Shown piece by piece: positions 10,366 through 22,040 of a DNA stretch of 64,000 nt. Made by a program: the position numbers and the translations under genes. Location: NCBI GenBank assembly GCA_036346405.1, contig CM070546.1, positions 107,886,826 to 107,950,825 of the forward strand. The letters run 5' to 3'. Source of the DNA: Phyllostachys edulis (Eukaryota; Streptophyta; Magnoliopsida; Poales; Poaceae). Under the pieces are notes generated by a model, which saw nothing but the letters and a program-made list of their open reading frames with translations, was not told the origin of the DNA and did not search any database. Each line of letters begins with the position of its first letter. Position 1 is the stretch's first letter.

Positions 10366-10580
10366 ATCTAGAACGATATACCGAAGTAAAGCAATACCGA
10401 TTTATTCCAAAGACAAATGGTATGGTCCCAACCCCTCTCGAGGTGTGGATCACGGCGGTGGCGGTGTCGCTAGCGCCAGGCGTGGGGCCCGCGGCGCAGT
10501 GGCGCTGGGGTCTTGGTTCGAAAAATTCGTGGCGGGGTATTAACCTAACAGGGTCTAAAGTCTGGCTGTGCCATTGACAT
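9780..10580. other. Intergenic, with an (AT)n microsatellite
   Basis: No coding match was seen. The block 9935-10090 is rich in degenerate repeats of ATTCCG/CGGAAT and CCATT. A TA-dinucleotide microsatellite occupies about 10328-10359. Confidence 0.5.
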
Positions 10581-10583
10581 TTA

Positions 10584-10905
10584 GAGCGTGTTTGGATCGC
10601 TACCTGCTAGCGATTCGCCTGGTCCGCACATCTCCTGGGTACTGCCGGGTGTAAAGTCGTTCGGTGCCTGGGAGCCAGACGTAGAAAATGAGCGCCTGGC
10701 TCCCAGGCCTCCCAGGCGCTGCGATCTGCGTTGATTAGTTAATCTAACGTTCTACTTTTTATTCACTAACTCCAGGCACATGTTTTCAACCAAACAACTC
10801 ATCTTCAGATTTGCCTGGCCAAGCAAAACCCATCTACTTTCCAGGCTACTTTCAGACAGCACTTTTTCACAGGCATGAAATCCAGGACACCAACCAAACA
10901 GGCCC
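10584..10905. mobile_element. MITE with TTA duplication
   Basis: The 322 bp element has termini GAGCGTGTTTGGAT and, in reverse complement, GGGCCTGTTTGGTT. It is flanked by TTA at 10581-10583 and 10906-10908. The termini are close to those of the full PIF/Harbinger element at 54119-58037 in this window, which could be of the type that mobilises it. Confidence 0.7.
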
Positions 10906-10908
10906 TTA

Positions 10909-11200
10909 GTACCCATCCCATGTAGAGTGAGCACAGCATTAGAGATCGAATGGATTTAAAAACAGAGAGGGAGCGAGCCACGTTTACGAGACGTGTCACG
11001 GCCGCGGAGCAGCAGACGTCGAATGCACAACGAGCCATGTTCGCTTTGGTTGTCCAACCGTATGTCAACATCTGCGCCCATCCTCCTTCCTGCTGCTCTC
11101 TTGCCTCTTGGCCTATGGGATCCTCTGCTACAACACCACCACCGTCTTTCTCCCGTGCGCTTGTTCGCCGCGCCTGAGGATCGAGAGACGGGGCTTACAC
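10909..11200. other. Intergenic, nothing recognised
   Basis: A short GC-rich segment with open frames but no recognisable product. The 9 bases 11192-11200 (GGCTTACAC) would be the target duplication of the MULE beginning at 11201, but no partner copy was found. Confidence 0.4.
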
Positions 11201-11397
11201 GATTTTTTTTAAAAAAATAACATTAATTTAAAAGATAATTACAAAAATAAATAGTTGGATTTTTTTTTACAAATATAGATATCTGTCGACAATTGGAGTG
11301 GCGATAGGCTCCTGTTGGCGACAGAAACCTAATAATTGTCTGTTGCCTTGCCGGTCCAACTAAATGGCGATATGAAACCGCGCGACAGGGAGATGGC

Positions 11398-11405
11398 TAT
11401 ATAAA
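11398..11405 (+). promoter_or_regulatory. TATA box of the plant-mobile-domain gene
   Basis: TATATAAA lies about 50 bp upstream of the ATG at 11454 and about 200 bp inside the presumed left end of the MULE, the usual place for a Mutator-type promoter. Confidence 0.55.
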
Positions 11406-12900
11406 CCCCCCAAAATAGGGGGCATTTAATTCCAGAAAAAAAAAGGAAAGACGATGGCGGTGGATCAGCCGTCATTTGCGCCACATACATGGGATTATGT
11501 GACGCTTCGCAGCACGACACCGGTGTAAAACCGGTCCTTGCCGTCTGCTACGTGTTTCTGCAGCTGTGGAAGGCCCTCCTTCGGGAGAGTAGTGCACCCG
11601 TACTCCGAGTTGCACGACCCGATCGACGGGCCCAATATGGGCTACCGGTGGACTGTCGCCTACTTACTCTGGGCCAAGGACACACCGGCGAGGTGCTACT
11701 CGCTGTTCCACAATGAGTTGGAGTCATTGCACGACAACGACATCATAGGGGCTCCATGGAGCCCAGATTTCGTGAACACGGTAGCGCCGCACGGACTGTC
11801 CCTGCAATGCACGCAGGACGCAGGATTATGGGCGACGAACTGCCATCTGATGTTTACCCATATGGTGGAACCTTACGCACCGCAGCGTGTAATGCGATAG
11901 TCTGATTTGTACCAGCTTGTGCCCCCTCCTGAACAGCAAGATTCTACAGTGAGCCGTCCACTTGTGAGTCTAACTCCATCCGAGTAATGTATGCATTTCA
12001 TACCCACATCCCCTGCTCTGACACGAGTCATTCTCGAATACAGGCAATCGAGGACGGGCCGACATGCTGAGGACTGGCAAGCAGTCCAGCATGAGTGGGT
12101 TACGGCTCGGACGGATATGGCGCATGTCTAGGTCGTACAGGAGCTGAGACCATACGTTGTATGGACATACCGCTAGTACATGGAGTGGTATGTACCACGG
12201 TCGCGCACCAGACTGACCGGTCCTCCACCGGAGCGTCTGGAGCAGGTGACGCACCAGGACAGGCTCTGTCACTTGTTTAATCGACACAGCGCCTCGCAGC
12301 GTGACGACACCGTAAAACATTGACAATTTTTGCCCGTTTCATTGATGATATTTGTATTGTTTGCTATTGAACTAGTTTTGTCTGTCATTTCAGTTCGAGC
12401 AGCTGCAGCGGATCGCAAGCGCATCCAAGACCGCCATCCATAGCCCGGAGCACACCGTACTAGGGCTTCTAAGCACTTTGACGTACATTTTCGCGGAGTC
12501 AAGGAATGTAATAAAAAACATGAGCTGCGGTCGATCAAGAACGACGTCATACACGTCATGCACCGAGTGGGCCGACCGTGCTTACCTACAAGGTCAGCAC
12601 GGCCTAGTCGGACCGACGGGTGTCCTAGCGCTAACAGTCCTGTTTTTTATGTCATGTTTTTTTATTAAGCCTTAGGTTGTGCTAATGTCATGTAATCTTG
12701 CAGCCGCACGTTCGTTGCGATGCGTCTCTTCTGCGGTCTGCACTCCGTACTCAGACTGGCTCTCCCTCGGTCATTCGCACCGTTGAGGAGGTGGAAACTA
12801 GGAATCAATGACAGTTGAGGAGGTGGAAACTAGGAATAGAGCTATTTTATCTCCAGACTTTTTATTTTGCTGAGTTATGTTGTTGTTGCAGGGTGTGCCC

Positions 12901-13168
12901 AAGACTTGTGCTTGGTGCTTGGCCGTTGTTATTTTCTCTATTTTGTGTTCTAGGCTATAGCAACTATACCGCTAAATCTTATTTTATTCATCTAATAGTG
13001 ATCGGTAGAAGTCATGTCTTCTTTTTCAAAAAAAAAACTTGTGCTTGGTCTTGGTCATTGTTGTTTTTTTAATTTTTTCTGTTCCAGGTTATAACAGCTA
13101 CACTGCTAAAACTTATTTTCTTCCTCTAATAGTGATCGGTAGAGTTCCTGCCTTCTTTTTCAAAAAAA
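12901..13168 (+). repeat. Two-copy tandem repeat of about 132 bp
   Basis: Both copies run from ACTTGTGCTTGGT to TCTTTTTCAAAAAA and share CTCTAATAGTGATCGGTAGA or a close variant. Copies lie at about 12901-13036 and 13037-13168 and differ at many sites, so the duplication is old. Confidence 0.75.
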
Positions 13169-13971
13169 TATTTGACAGTTGCATACCTTGTTGATCCTGC
13201 TCTTTTTCCGTCAGTAAGAACCACATATAAGAATGTTCCTTCCATATAGCAAAAATTAGCATGTAAACATATGTAAGAAGGGCCCAACTATTTGTTCATT
13301 GCCCAAGCCAAAGATTGTATTTTTGTACCACATCTATCGGAAAAAACCAAGAAAGCAGAGGAAGAGTCTAGGCTCCAGAAAAAACCAGAACTAGAGCAAA
13401 GCCAGAGAGAAGAAGTGGAGTGCGCGGAACACACCTAGATCTGGAGAGAGGACGATGATAGTGAGATAGATATATATGCTGCTCCCTTCCAGCCGCTACG
13501 CTCCCTCTCGGCACCACGTTGCTCCCTTGGTGCCACCCGCTCCCTTCCTCCTTATTTGTCGCGCTACCACCCACTTGCTCGTGTCGCATCTCTGTTCACG
13601 CCACGCAGGTGTGCTGCTACACGCTAGCCCTGTGCCGCCTCACGCCTGCTTGCCATCAAGTCGTAACGTCGTGTCCACCAACCGTCGCTCTCCTTCGTAG
13701 CCTGCGCCTCCGCTCGTTCGCCACTTGGAGGCCGGAGCCCCCCCCCCCCCACACACATACATAGATAGTTACAGGATGAGAGAGAATATAGGTTAGGGTT
13801 TGGCGAGCTGAAGTAGGAAGGAATATGAGCCTAATGTGTTATGTGGGCCGCGCGCGAGGTGTAGGGAGTGCGTGCTGAATTCATTTGCGGACACAAATAT
13901 ATAATTTTGACCTAACTAATAACATATACATCTAATATACCTACTATATTCTGGATATTTTTGTAAGAAAA

Positions 13972-13995
13972 ATGGGTGTTCAGCTGAACACCCAT
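13972..13995. repeat. 24 bp perfect palindrome
   Basis: The sequence reads ATGGGTGTTCAG then its exact reverse complement with no spacer. It sits at the right edge of the interruption in the PMD gene and may mark an element terminus. Confidence 0.6.
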
Positions 13996-14912
13996 GGCCC
14001 CTTGAGGGTCCGCTCATGCTTCAATTGAGCATGGAGGTTACTACCATCCGTCAATCAATGAGTAGACGCCCATCCCAGCTACTGCCAGGGAGCGATACAC
14101 GGCGCCAGGGTTGGACCGTGGCACCCAGGGCACCACCCCTGTCGTATGTTGGCCAGCACAGCATCACGGAGTTCTGTACGAAGGGCAGAGCTCCTCTGGG
14201 GTCGTTGGCACATCACACGGTTAAGGTGAGAGCTCCTTCCTGTGAAGGGACTTGCAGATAGCATACCTAGGGGGCGGACGATCCGGACGTGGATTTCTTG
14301 ATTCCTTCATTACTAACATGATTGCAGCTGGTAACTAGTTTGGCATGACTCAGCTGGACAACATTAATGTTGGATAGATTCAGCTGGGCCAGAGACAGCT
14401 TACTGGTGCACCTCCGTCCACTCAACGGTCTCCATACCCCCTCCGAACCGAAACACGGTGTCCAGATAGGTTAACGTATCACATGGTACATGCTCGGCAC
14501 AAAACCAGGACACGCACGTAGACCCAGACGCAACGAGCAGAAAGTGGCTCGGACGAATGAGCCATATTGTATCCCATGTGTATTTGCACTGCACAGATGT
14601 TTTTGTGCTTTTATTGCGCTATGTTTGTATGCATATTTTGTATGTTATGTGTGTATTGTCGAAGTTGATCGTTTGCGGATTCACATGAAATTAGAAATCT
14701 CGGAGTGCCGACATTTCAAGTGGAGTTGCAATCTAAAATTTGATAAATAAATTTGATGACATTTTCGAATGCACATTGTGATTTGTGAATTACATGTCGC
14801 ACACAGTTTTCTTACATGCATTATAAACGACAGCACACACAACTGAACAAACTGGAAAACACCTAAGATACACGTGTGACTTTTTTGGAATCGAGAAAGC
14901 GGAGGATCAAAA

Positions 14913-15808
14913 CTAGTCTTCACGTCGCGATCGCATCTTCCCCTTGTCTCGAGTCTGGCCACTGTGCCGGCGAGTGTCGAAGTCATCCATGTCCTGTGAT
15001 TCCATGATGTAAGTAGACCATACGGCCCAATACATTGCCAGCATGCAAATTGTACATAACTCACTTCTTCGATGTAGAGTGCGTCCGGGCGACTAGAAAC
15101 GCTACGACGACTACCGGTCTCAGTAGCAGGAGCCTTCCCCTTCTCTCAGGATTGCCCACGTCGGTGGCGTGTGTCGAAGTCCTCCATGTTCTGCGATATG
15201 AGCTAGACGATTGCTTGATGTTAGAAGAACGAAAGGCCAAATAAATAATCAGGATGCAAATTATACATAACTCACGTCCTCGATATGCAGTGTGCCCGGG
15301 TGATGGGAGAAGCTGCGACGATCGCCGATCTCAGTAGCAGGAGCCTTCCCCTTGTCCATCGCGCTCTGTGCTCGGCCGTACTCAGCTTCCTGTTCAGGGG
15401 TCCTCCACCACCACCCGACTGTACTGGGCTCCTGATCTGGTGCCTTTTCAATAGGGTATGGTACGTAAAGTTTCCATCGTTGGAAGGTCTTGGCTTGCAT
15501 CGCGTAGTGCATCTCGATCTTCCATTACACGTGCATTAAGTTAGAAAATTATGGAATTCAACGCAGGGTGTGAAAAAATGTTGTCTTACGAGGACATTCC
15601 CACATGTGTAGTACGCCTGGGCGATGACGGCCGGGTGTGTCGACTGAATGATCTTCGCCGGCTGTTCGCACACACATTGCGGGTGGGAAAACTCTAGTGG
15701 TACCGGCACATCCTTCATTGAAAAATCTAGGTAGGGTTTAGCCCTCTTCGCATGCCACTTGCGCTTATGCAATGTCTTCGCATAAAAGTTCGCCGTTGAA
15801 TCCGACAT
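14913..15808 (-). pseudogene. GRF-type zinc-finger MULE protein with repeated exons (copy B)
   Basis: Four phase-0 exons can be drawn on the minus strand: 15590-15808 (73 codons), 15276-15518 (81), 15065-15190 (42) and 14913-14993 (27 with stop). Exon 1 holds DFSMKDVPVP and a finger-like CVC...AYYTCG, matching the C-x-C...(F/Y)Y-x-C pattern of GRF fingers. Exon 2 has QRWKLYVPYPIEKAP. Exons 3 and 4 are tandem relatives starting MEDFDTRHRRGQ and MDDFDTRRHSGQTRDKGK. Exon 3 contains TGA where copy A has an Arg codon, so the chain is interrupted once. It lies downstream of the MURA transposase on the same strand. The protein may bind nucleic acid during transposition; that is inference from the finger type and location. 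Confidence 0.6.
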
Positions 15809-16059
15809 ATTCTGGGCTGACCTAATGTTGTGTTGTTGCGCACAAAACACAAGCGAGCCAGTTCAAAACAAATGTAATGTCGGCATATGTACGCATTAAG
15901 AAAGAATGACATAAAGATATGCACAAATACGAGCAGACTATCCATTTACATGACATGATAGTCCCCGTACAGGCATACAATACAATAAATTATGACACCG
16001 AATGACAACTCGACGAGGTCGATTTGTTGGGACAATCTTTCATGGAGTGCCCAAGGGTC

Positions 16060-19000
16060 TTGTATATCCTACACCTCATCATGCAGCTTGGGCCCCCTCG
16101 CTGGTTGTCATCTATGTTGTTCCGGAAGCGCCGCTTCTACCGTTGTCCCTTCCCAGTTGACTTCAAGGCATTGTTTGAGCTCCATTGCACCATGTTTGGC
16201 CAAAAATCCCTATAGTTCATGTCCAAGCCATACCAGTGAAACTCTGCACTTCATGTACCGAAAGGTGTTGTATGTCATAGTATTCAAAGATATACGGTGC
16301 ATACATCTACCTCATTTACGCACACACCTTGTACACATGCGAGAATGGTTTGTACAGGAGCTTCGGTTTGCTGTAGGTGCATATAGCCATATCACCTAGG
16401 GTGCATGTATGTTTCCTTTCCACCTAGCATGGTTGTTGACATATTTTTGCCGCAGCCTAATCTCGTACTTCTTCCTTAGGCTATCAATCACCTGTATGTC
16501 ATGCATTCGGGTCTTCCGCTTATTCTGGTCCATGTACATCTGCATGTTCTCAGACCACTGCTTCCCTTCTTCCAGTTGTCGCCTCGCTACGGTAGCTCTA
16601 TTGACGAAGTAATCGACCATGCAAGTCCATGTCTCCTCAACGATCAAAGTGATGGTTAGACACCGCACACCTTTGAGCATGCTATTGTACACCTCAGACA
16701 TGTTGATCGTCATAATTCCGTACCTCGCACCGTCTGTGTCATATAGCAGGGACCATTTCTCCAACTCAGGAGCGTGAAAATTAATCCACTGCGTGAAACT
16801 TATGGTGTTCCTGGATTGCCTGCTCACGGTTTGCTGTCCCTCCGGAGGGGACTCCCTCATATGGCTCGTAGTCCGATGTTCTAGATCTGTCTAGATGGAC
16901 ACAAACTTCTGCCTCTGGCTCTACACGCATAACGCCTTGAATATCTTCATGAGTTCCTGATTGCAGAACCGCGTGAAGAAGTTCGATGCAAGATGCCTGT
17001 CGGGACCCCGAGTATGCAATCTCAGGACCCTCTGTGTATTCTGAACTAGCCCCATAATCAGTAGCTAGCTCACACAGTTGCAACATTGGTGTAATCATAT
17101 CCACACAACCAAACTATAGATGAAGCAGAAAATTAATATTATTTAGCAAAAATACCTTATGGTCAAGTCTTACAAGTTTGCCACGAAGGCCTTAACAACA
17201 AAAGGTAGCTTGCAGCGGAAACCAACAACTGGTGGAGGTCACCCAATATGCCCACAGGCAATCGAGTGGAGGACGCGACCTAATACACATAGTCTTCAAA
17301 GTAGTCTTCCTCGTAGAACTCGGTGCTTCCAGGTTCTTCTTCAGCGACTGATCAACCAAAGGGCATAAAGCTGTGAGTACTTTGAATGTACTCAGCAAAT
17401 CACAGAGAAAAGTATGCAAGTAATATGCATGCAAGGTTTGACAAGGATAGCTTTATGGCTATTTTGTAGAAAGCAATATTTGACATTAAATACAGTAAGT
17501 AGATTATAGAGCACAATTTAAAAGATTAATACATAAGTAATCAATTATCTTTGAAACAACTAGTGAACACCCCGTTCACTTCCCCAACCATCAACTACAA
17601 CCATCCACTTAGATTCGACCAACCCATTCCAACATTTTTGATAAAAGTCTACCCCTCATGTGAAATCACCAGGCATTGTCCATAACCAAAGACACGGCTA
17701 TTCGAATAGTTTTACACTCTGCAGAGGTTGTACAGCTCGACCCACAAGACACGAATTCTCTAGTTTGTTCGGCATATATCTATGCCACTGCTCACTACCT
17801 TAGGTAAGCAGTCCAATGTACGTGACAAGACTTTTACAAAGCTTTATTTTGACTCGATTCTGCTCGCTAAGGTTTCGCCTCGATCTGGCCCCCTCTTGCG
17901 CCAATTCAACATCTAAAACAGAACCGACTTAAAATATTGCTAATTAATTGGCCAGGTCCACCCCACCCTGGACATGTGATTGCACGGTATGGCCCAGATC
18001 AATGGCGCACAAAGTTAATTCCTTAGTGGCTACTTAGACGAGGCAACCTCATCCCAAAATCATCCTCTTTACTGCACGATCACTCGCCCAAGTATAAATC
18101 ATTTGGGTTCAACCCGACCAAATGACCACCCTAGTCATGGCACAACATCTTTTATCGAAAGTGGCTCCGCCACAGTTCCATATTTCTTTTAGTCAAATTC
18201 AATCATTCTTTGAGTATGTGATCGTGAGCCTACCGTATAACTAAAGCATTGGCTAAGCATAATACGGTACCCATGTTGGTAGTACAATCATGACCAACAA
18301 ATAATTAACCATCCTAAAGTGTCCAATGAATTATGTCATTCAAGGATACATCTCATTCACAATTTATCAAGGAGCTATAATGGCAATTAGGTAATTAGCT
18401 AATCCCGAAACCATTTATTATAAAATTAGCAATGCATGTTTATATCAAACAATATACTTTTTATAAAATGAGTTCAATATGATCAAAGGTCTACGACTTG
18501 CCTTCGTTGAAGAGTAGAGATGCTTCGGTCGTCGAGTCCACGAATTTGTCCGAAACACCGGAATCTATACGCGCGAAACAAGCTAAATAAATAACAAACT
18601 CCCAAAAAAATTCAAAATAAATACCAAATAAATACTAATACGAAGATAATAAATTTATAGGAATTTAGAAATTTGAATCACTCGAATCGGAGTTCGAATG
18701 AGGAAGTTACGGCCTTCAGAAGTTTGAATTTGCATAAAATGGTGAAATCTGGATTTTCTTGATTTTCCGATTTATTTTTCTAAAGGAAAATCGAGAAAAG
18801 CCACGTGTGCTTGCTGACGGGACAACCACATCAGCAGAGGGTCGACGTACACCGACGGGCGCCACGGTGGCAAGGCGCCACGTCACCGAGGCGGGCAAGA
18901 CTCGGCGATGGTCGCCGCGATGAACCGGGTCTTGGTGGCCGACGAGGGCACCTTCGAGGAGAGGGCGTTGTGGCGAAGCTGGTGCGCAGGGTCTCAGTGA

Positions 19001-22000
19001 CGCGGCGGCACGGGAGGGTCGCCGGCGGGGAGGAAGAAACGGCGGCGGCGGCGGCGGCGGTTGTAGGCAGGGGCGATGCTCTAGAGGGCTCCCGACGAAA
19101 GGGAGGCGCGCACTAGGTGGCCCTCGGCTTGGCGATGTCGGGGGTGAGGTCGGAGGCGGCGGAGAAGGCGTGACAGCGGCGCTAGAGGTGGCGGCGTTCG
19201 AAGGTGGCCGACGGCGAGGAGCTTCAATCGTGGCCGAAAGAGAGCGGGGGAGAGAAGGAGAGGAGAGGGGAAAGAGAGAGGAGGCCTTGGCGCTCCTGGT
19301 GCTCGACTTAAATATGCGCGGGGAGGCCGAGAAAGAGGGATGGGCAGCGGAGGACTTTCGCGACCAAACTCCGAGTCCATGGCGGCGTGGCAGTCGAGGG
19401 GCACGGGGAGGCGACAGGGCGTGGGAGGGGGAGTGGGTGGCGGCAGCGTGTGCGGAGGAGCACACCGCCTTCAATGCGCGCGACCGGGTGACGCGACGGG
19501 GCAGGTGCGGCCGGCGCAAAATGTGCGCACGCGAGCGGGTGTTGACGCGGGTGGCATGGGCGGAGGCGTGAAGAAGGAGACGACCAGGGCGAGGGCGATG
19601 GCGTGGGTGGTGGCAGCGGGCGTGGAAGTCATACGCGCATTGAATGTGCGCGACGGGAGCAGGTGCGGCTGGCGCAAAAGCCGCGCCCGGTGTTGACGCC
19701 GCGCGGCATGGGCGCCCAACGGGTGAGAGTGAGGAAGACGACGAACAGCGGCGGTTCCGGCTGACAGGGCGGGCCCGCTGATCAGCGAGAGAGAGAGGAG
19801 CGATGCGAGGAAAGACACGGGGGTTGCGAGTCGTCCGATCAAGATCGGATGGTGCCCGATCGAAGAAGCGGCGGTCAGGCGACGAATTTGTCAAGGTATT
19901 GGGTCAGCGGGGAGGAATAGGAAACGAGCCGAAGGAATTCGGCCTAGAGTGAACAGGAGGGAATTTTTGAGGGTTTTTGAATTTAGAAAATACCAGAAAA
20001 GCAAAAACCTTTTTAGAAAATAGCTAAAGCTGTCCAAAAATTCAAGAAAAATACACAGAAATCTCTTGAATTAATTAGAACTTAATAAAAATATTTTCAG
20101 CTTAACTATTGCTTTTAATTTTTGTAATTAATTATTTTTAACATAGGGACAAAGGAAAACCTCTTTTAAAAACCAACAAAAACTAAGAAAATGGTTAAAA
20201 CAACACTTTTGATTTTAAAACCAATTAAGATCCAGAAAACTTAATTAAACCAACTTGAATTAATTGAAGTTTTAATTAATTCAAATTAAATTACTTTTAA
20301 AATTCTAAATTACGAATTAAGCTTTAGCAAATTAATAAAACCAAATGGTTAATTTTTAAAAAATTTAATTTTTTTAAAAAACCCAGAAAATAGGGATGTT
20401 ACAATGCCTCATGCACCACCGGGTTTCTATGTTGTTCCACCGGTGAGGCGATTCCGTCCCATTCTCCATGGTGTTCAGAGCCGACATCAACCCAGCATTG
20501 CGGTCTATGATAAGGCATGCGTTGGGTCGGTCTGTCACAACCGTCCGCTTCACATTCGTTAGAAATCACAACCAACTGGATGCGTTCTCATTCTCTACAT
20601 GGCAAAAGCAACTGGGAGAAGTTGGTCATTCGCGTCGGCCACCACCGCGGTAAAAATAGTGCCTTTGTACCTCCCCGTGAGGAAATTGGCATTCATCATG
20701 AGCACAGGATGATAGAACCTGAAACCTTCTATGGCCTGGGCAAAAGCCCAGAACACCCAGTCCAGTATGAAGCAGTTGGTGCCTCCATCAGCATCTTCAC
20801 TTTCAAGCTTGTTTATGTACGTGCCGGAGCTTGCTTCAGCAATCCGATGAAGCATTCTCGGTACAAAGTTGTACGCCTCTTCGTATGTCCCGTACATGGA
20901 CTCGATAGCCTTCTGTTTGGTTCGTCGGACCTTGTTATAACTGACTGGATAACCAACCAGATTGGCGACTTCCGACATCAGCATCTGGGAGGAAACGAAC
21001 ACGTTCTCCACAACTAGGTGGCTGATGAGGCTTGCCACATATGCGGAAGTCATGTTCCGATGCTACCGCAACGGCTCGCTAAGTTCTCAAGTATGGTCGG
21101 TCACCGCCTTGACCCTGAAGACCGAGCCGAAGAAATTTGCTCGCTCAGTTGACCTTACTAGGGCAGTCATCCACTACGCACCACACTGCGTAATGTCCTA
21201 GGTTAGACCGGTGCACCCGGTACACACGGCTGATAGACAAGGCGTACCGTGCGATAGCTTGCTACACTGTCACCTTGCTAGGGAAATGATGCCCAACTAA
21301 GAGGGTGTTAGCATTAAACCCCCACCGGGACCCTTCTTCTTGCGACAGTATGAGCGATCGTACTGCGATATCATCAAGTCTGGGTGCCACGTACGGCACC
21401 TCCAGAGACACAATTCCACCAATAGGACCAGCACCCTAGGGTGCGTCCTCGCTACTATCTGAGCTTGGGTCAGTGTCCTTGTCGGACTCCAATCTAAGAG
21501 GTTGGTCTGGTAGATACTTGTGGCAGTTAATGCGGACCAACCACCACAGTCCCACCTCATTTTGCACAAAATTATGCGCAACACATTCCGTGCTACCGTT
21601 TTCAAGCTCCGCCTGCAGTTGCTCGCTTCCCGAGGCACCAACATCATCAAGGTTTTCCGGCGGTTGCGTACGAAATTCACATACACCATCGCCCCCGGTA
21701 TATCACCGCCTCAGTCTAGGAAGCAATCTGCATGTATTGGCCCCATGCAACGCTTCTGTTGATCTTGACTAGCTCCTATACGCCGTGCCCTCCTTTACTC
21801 GTGCAGATGATCGTCTCGATAACAAGTTTCTTCGTCGTTGGTTTTGTGTTGAACTCCCTCCGGATACACCTTCTAAGCTCGTGAATATTCATCCCATCGA
21901 TCCTCTCTGCTCGGACCACCTTATACTAACATCTTGATAGGTCCACTCCATCCGGGTCGGGCCGTACGAGACCGCTGCCTTAAAACCGATCAAAAGCGCA

Positions 22001-22030
22001 GGTGACGAAATGGTACGTACTAACTGTACC
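16060..22030 (-). pseudogene. MURA-type Mutator transposase, interrupted by a solo LTR
   Basis: On the minus strand, about 20409-22030 encodes the N-terminal and catalytic part. It contains a MuDR-like domain (HFPSKVTV...IARYALSIS...YAVWCVVDDC), then QKAIESMYGTYEEAYNFVPR, ILDWVFWAFAQAIEGF, FLTGRYKGTIFTAV and DANDQLLPVAFAM, then an RWCMRH motif. The chain resumes beyond the LTR at 16992 (ASNFFTRFCNQELMKIF) and runs to WINFHAPELEKWSLLYDTDGARYGI and a SWIM-like remnant (YSKPKLLYKPFSHVYKVC) that has lost expected Cys residues. There are several frameshifts and stops. Such proteins catalyse cut-and-paste transposition of MULEs in the nucleus. The LTR insertion and the frame breaks make it non-functional. 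Confidence 0.8.
16998..20403 (-). mobile_element. Solo LTR of a Tekay/Del-like Gypsy retrotransposon (3.4 kb)
   Basis: On the minus strand it starts TGTAACATCCCTATTTTCTG and ends GGTCCCGACA, and is bounded by a perfect 5 bp duplication ATGCC (16993-16997 and 20404-20408). No internal region is present, so it is a solo LTR. The long length and termini fit the Tekay/Del chromovirus lineage; lineage is inferred from termini only. Its GC-rich middle (18800-19800) has long open frames on both strands, but these are compositional. It splits the MURA transposase coding sequence, which rejoins in frame across the site as RWCMRH-LASNFF. Confidence 0.85.
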
Positions 22031-22040
22031 ACCGCCGGAA

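Larger units (their letters stand above)
12784..13995. other. Insertion-like interruption of the PMD gene
   Basis: Coding similarity stops near 12780 and resumes near 14010. The interval starts with a duplicated GTTGAGGAGGTGGAAACTAGG (12784 and 12810), holds a tandem repeat (12901-13168), a GC-rich block with open frames of no known family (13370-13740), a C13 run with (AC)n at 13738-13760, and ends in a 24 bp perfect palindrome (13972-13995). I could not identify the element type. Confidence 0.4.
11454..14594 (+). pseudogene. Plant mobile domain (PMD) protein of the MULE, degraded
   Basis: The ATG at 11454 starts MAVDQPSFAPHTWDYVTL. Downstream, 11538-11900 encodes typical PMD sequence, with motifs GYRWTVAYLLWAKDTP, CYSLFHNELESL, DNDIIGAPWSPDFV, LWATNCHLMF and VEPYAPQRVMR. 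An in-frame TAG follows RVMR, where family members normally have Gln. Coding-like pieces continue to about 12560. C-terminal exons appear to resume at about 14010-14590 (SPYPLRTET, RPDRLTYHMVHARHK in mixed frames) after a non-coding interruption. PMD proteins occur both as host genes (MAIN/MAIL1, nuclear, involved in silencing and genome stability) and as passengers in plant transposons. Here the opposite-strand neighbours are a MULE transposase and a GRF-finger gene, so it is the transposon form. Frameshifts and stops make it a pseudogene. Confidence 0.7.
11201..22040. mobile_element. Large decayed Mutator-like element (MURA + plant mobile domain + GRF finger)
   Basis: The left end is inferred from GATTTTTTTTAAAAAAATAACA at 11201, which resembles the MULE terminus at 4090, and from subterminal GTCGAC/GGCGAC motifs before a TATA promoter. 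The gene content is a plus-strand plant-mobile-domain gene (11454-14594), then on the minus strand a GRF-finger gene (14913-15808) and a MURA transposase (about 16060-22030). The two gene groups converge. The transposase is interrupted by a 3.4 kb solo LTR and the mobile-domain gene by about 1.2 kb. The right end was not located; the coordinate given is only where transposase similarity fades. Confidence 0.6.

Noticed and set aside
18716..19894. 392-codon open frame on the minus strand
   Set aside because: It lies wholly inside the GC-rich middle of a solo LTR, is Pro/Arg/Ser/Ala-rich without any domain, and the opposite strand is equally open. Composition explains it.
20517..21772. Plus-strand open frames over 20.5-21.8 kb
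   Set aside because: They are antisense shadows of the MURA transposase, whose motifs read clearly on the minus strand.
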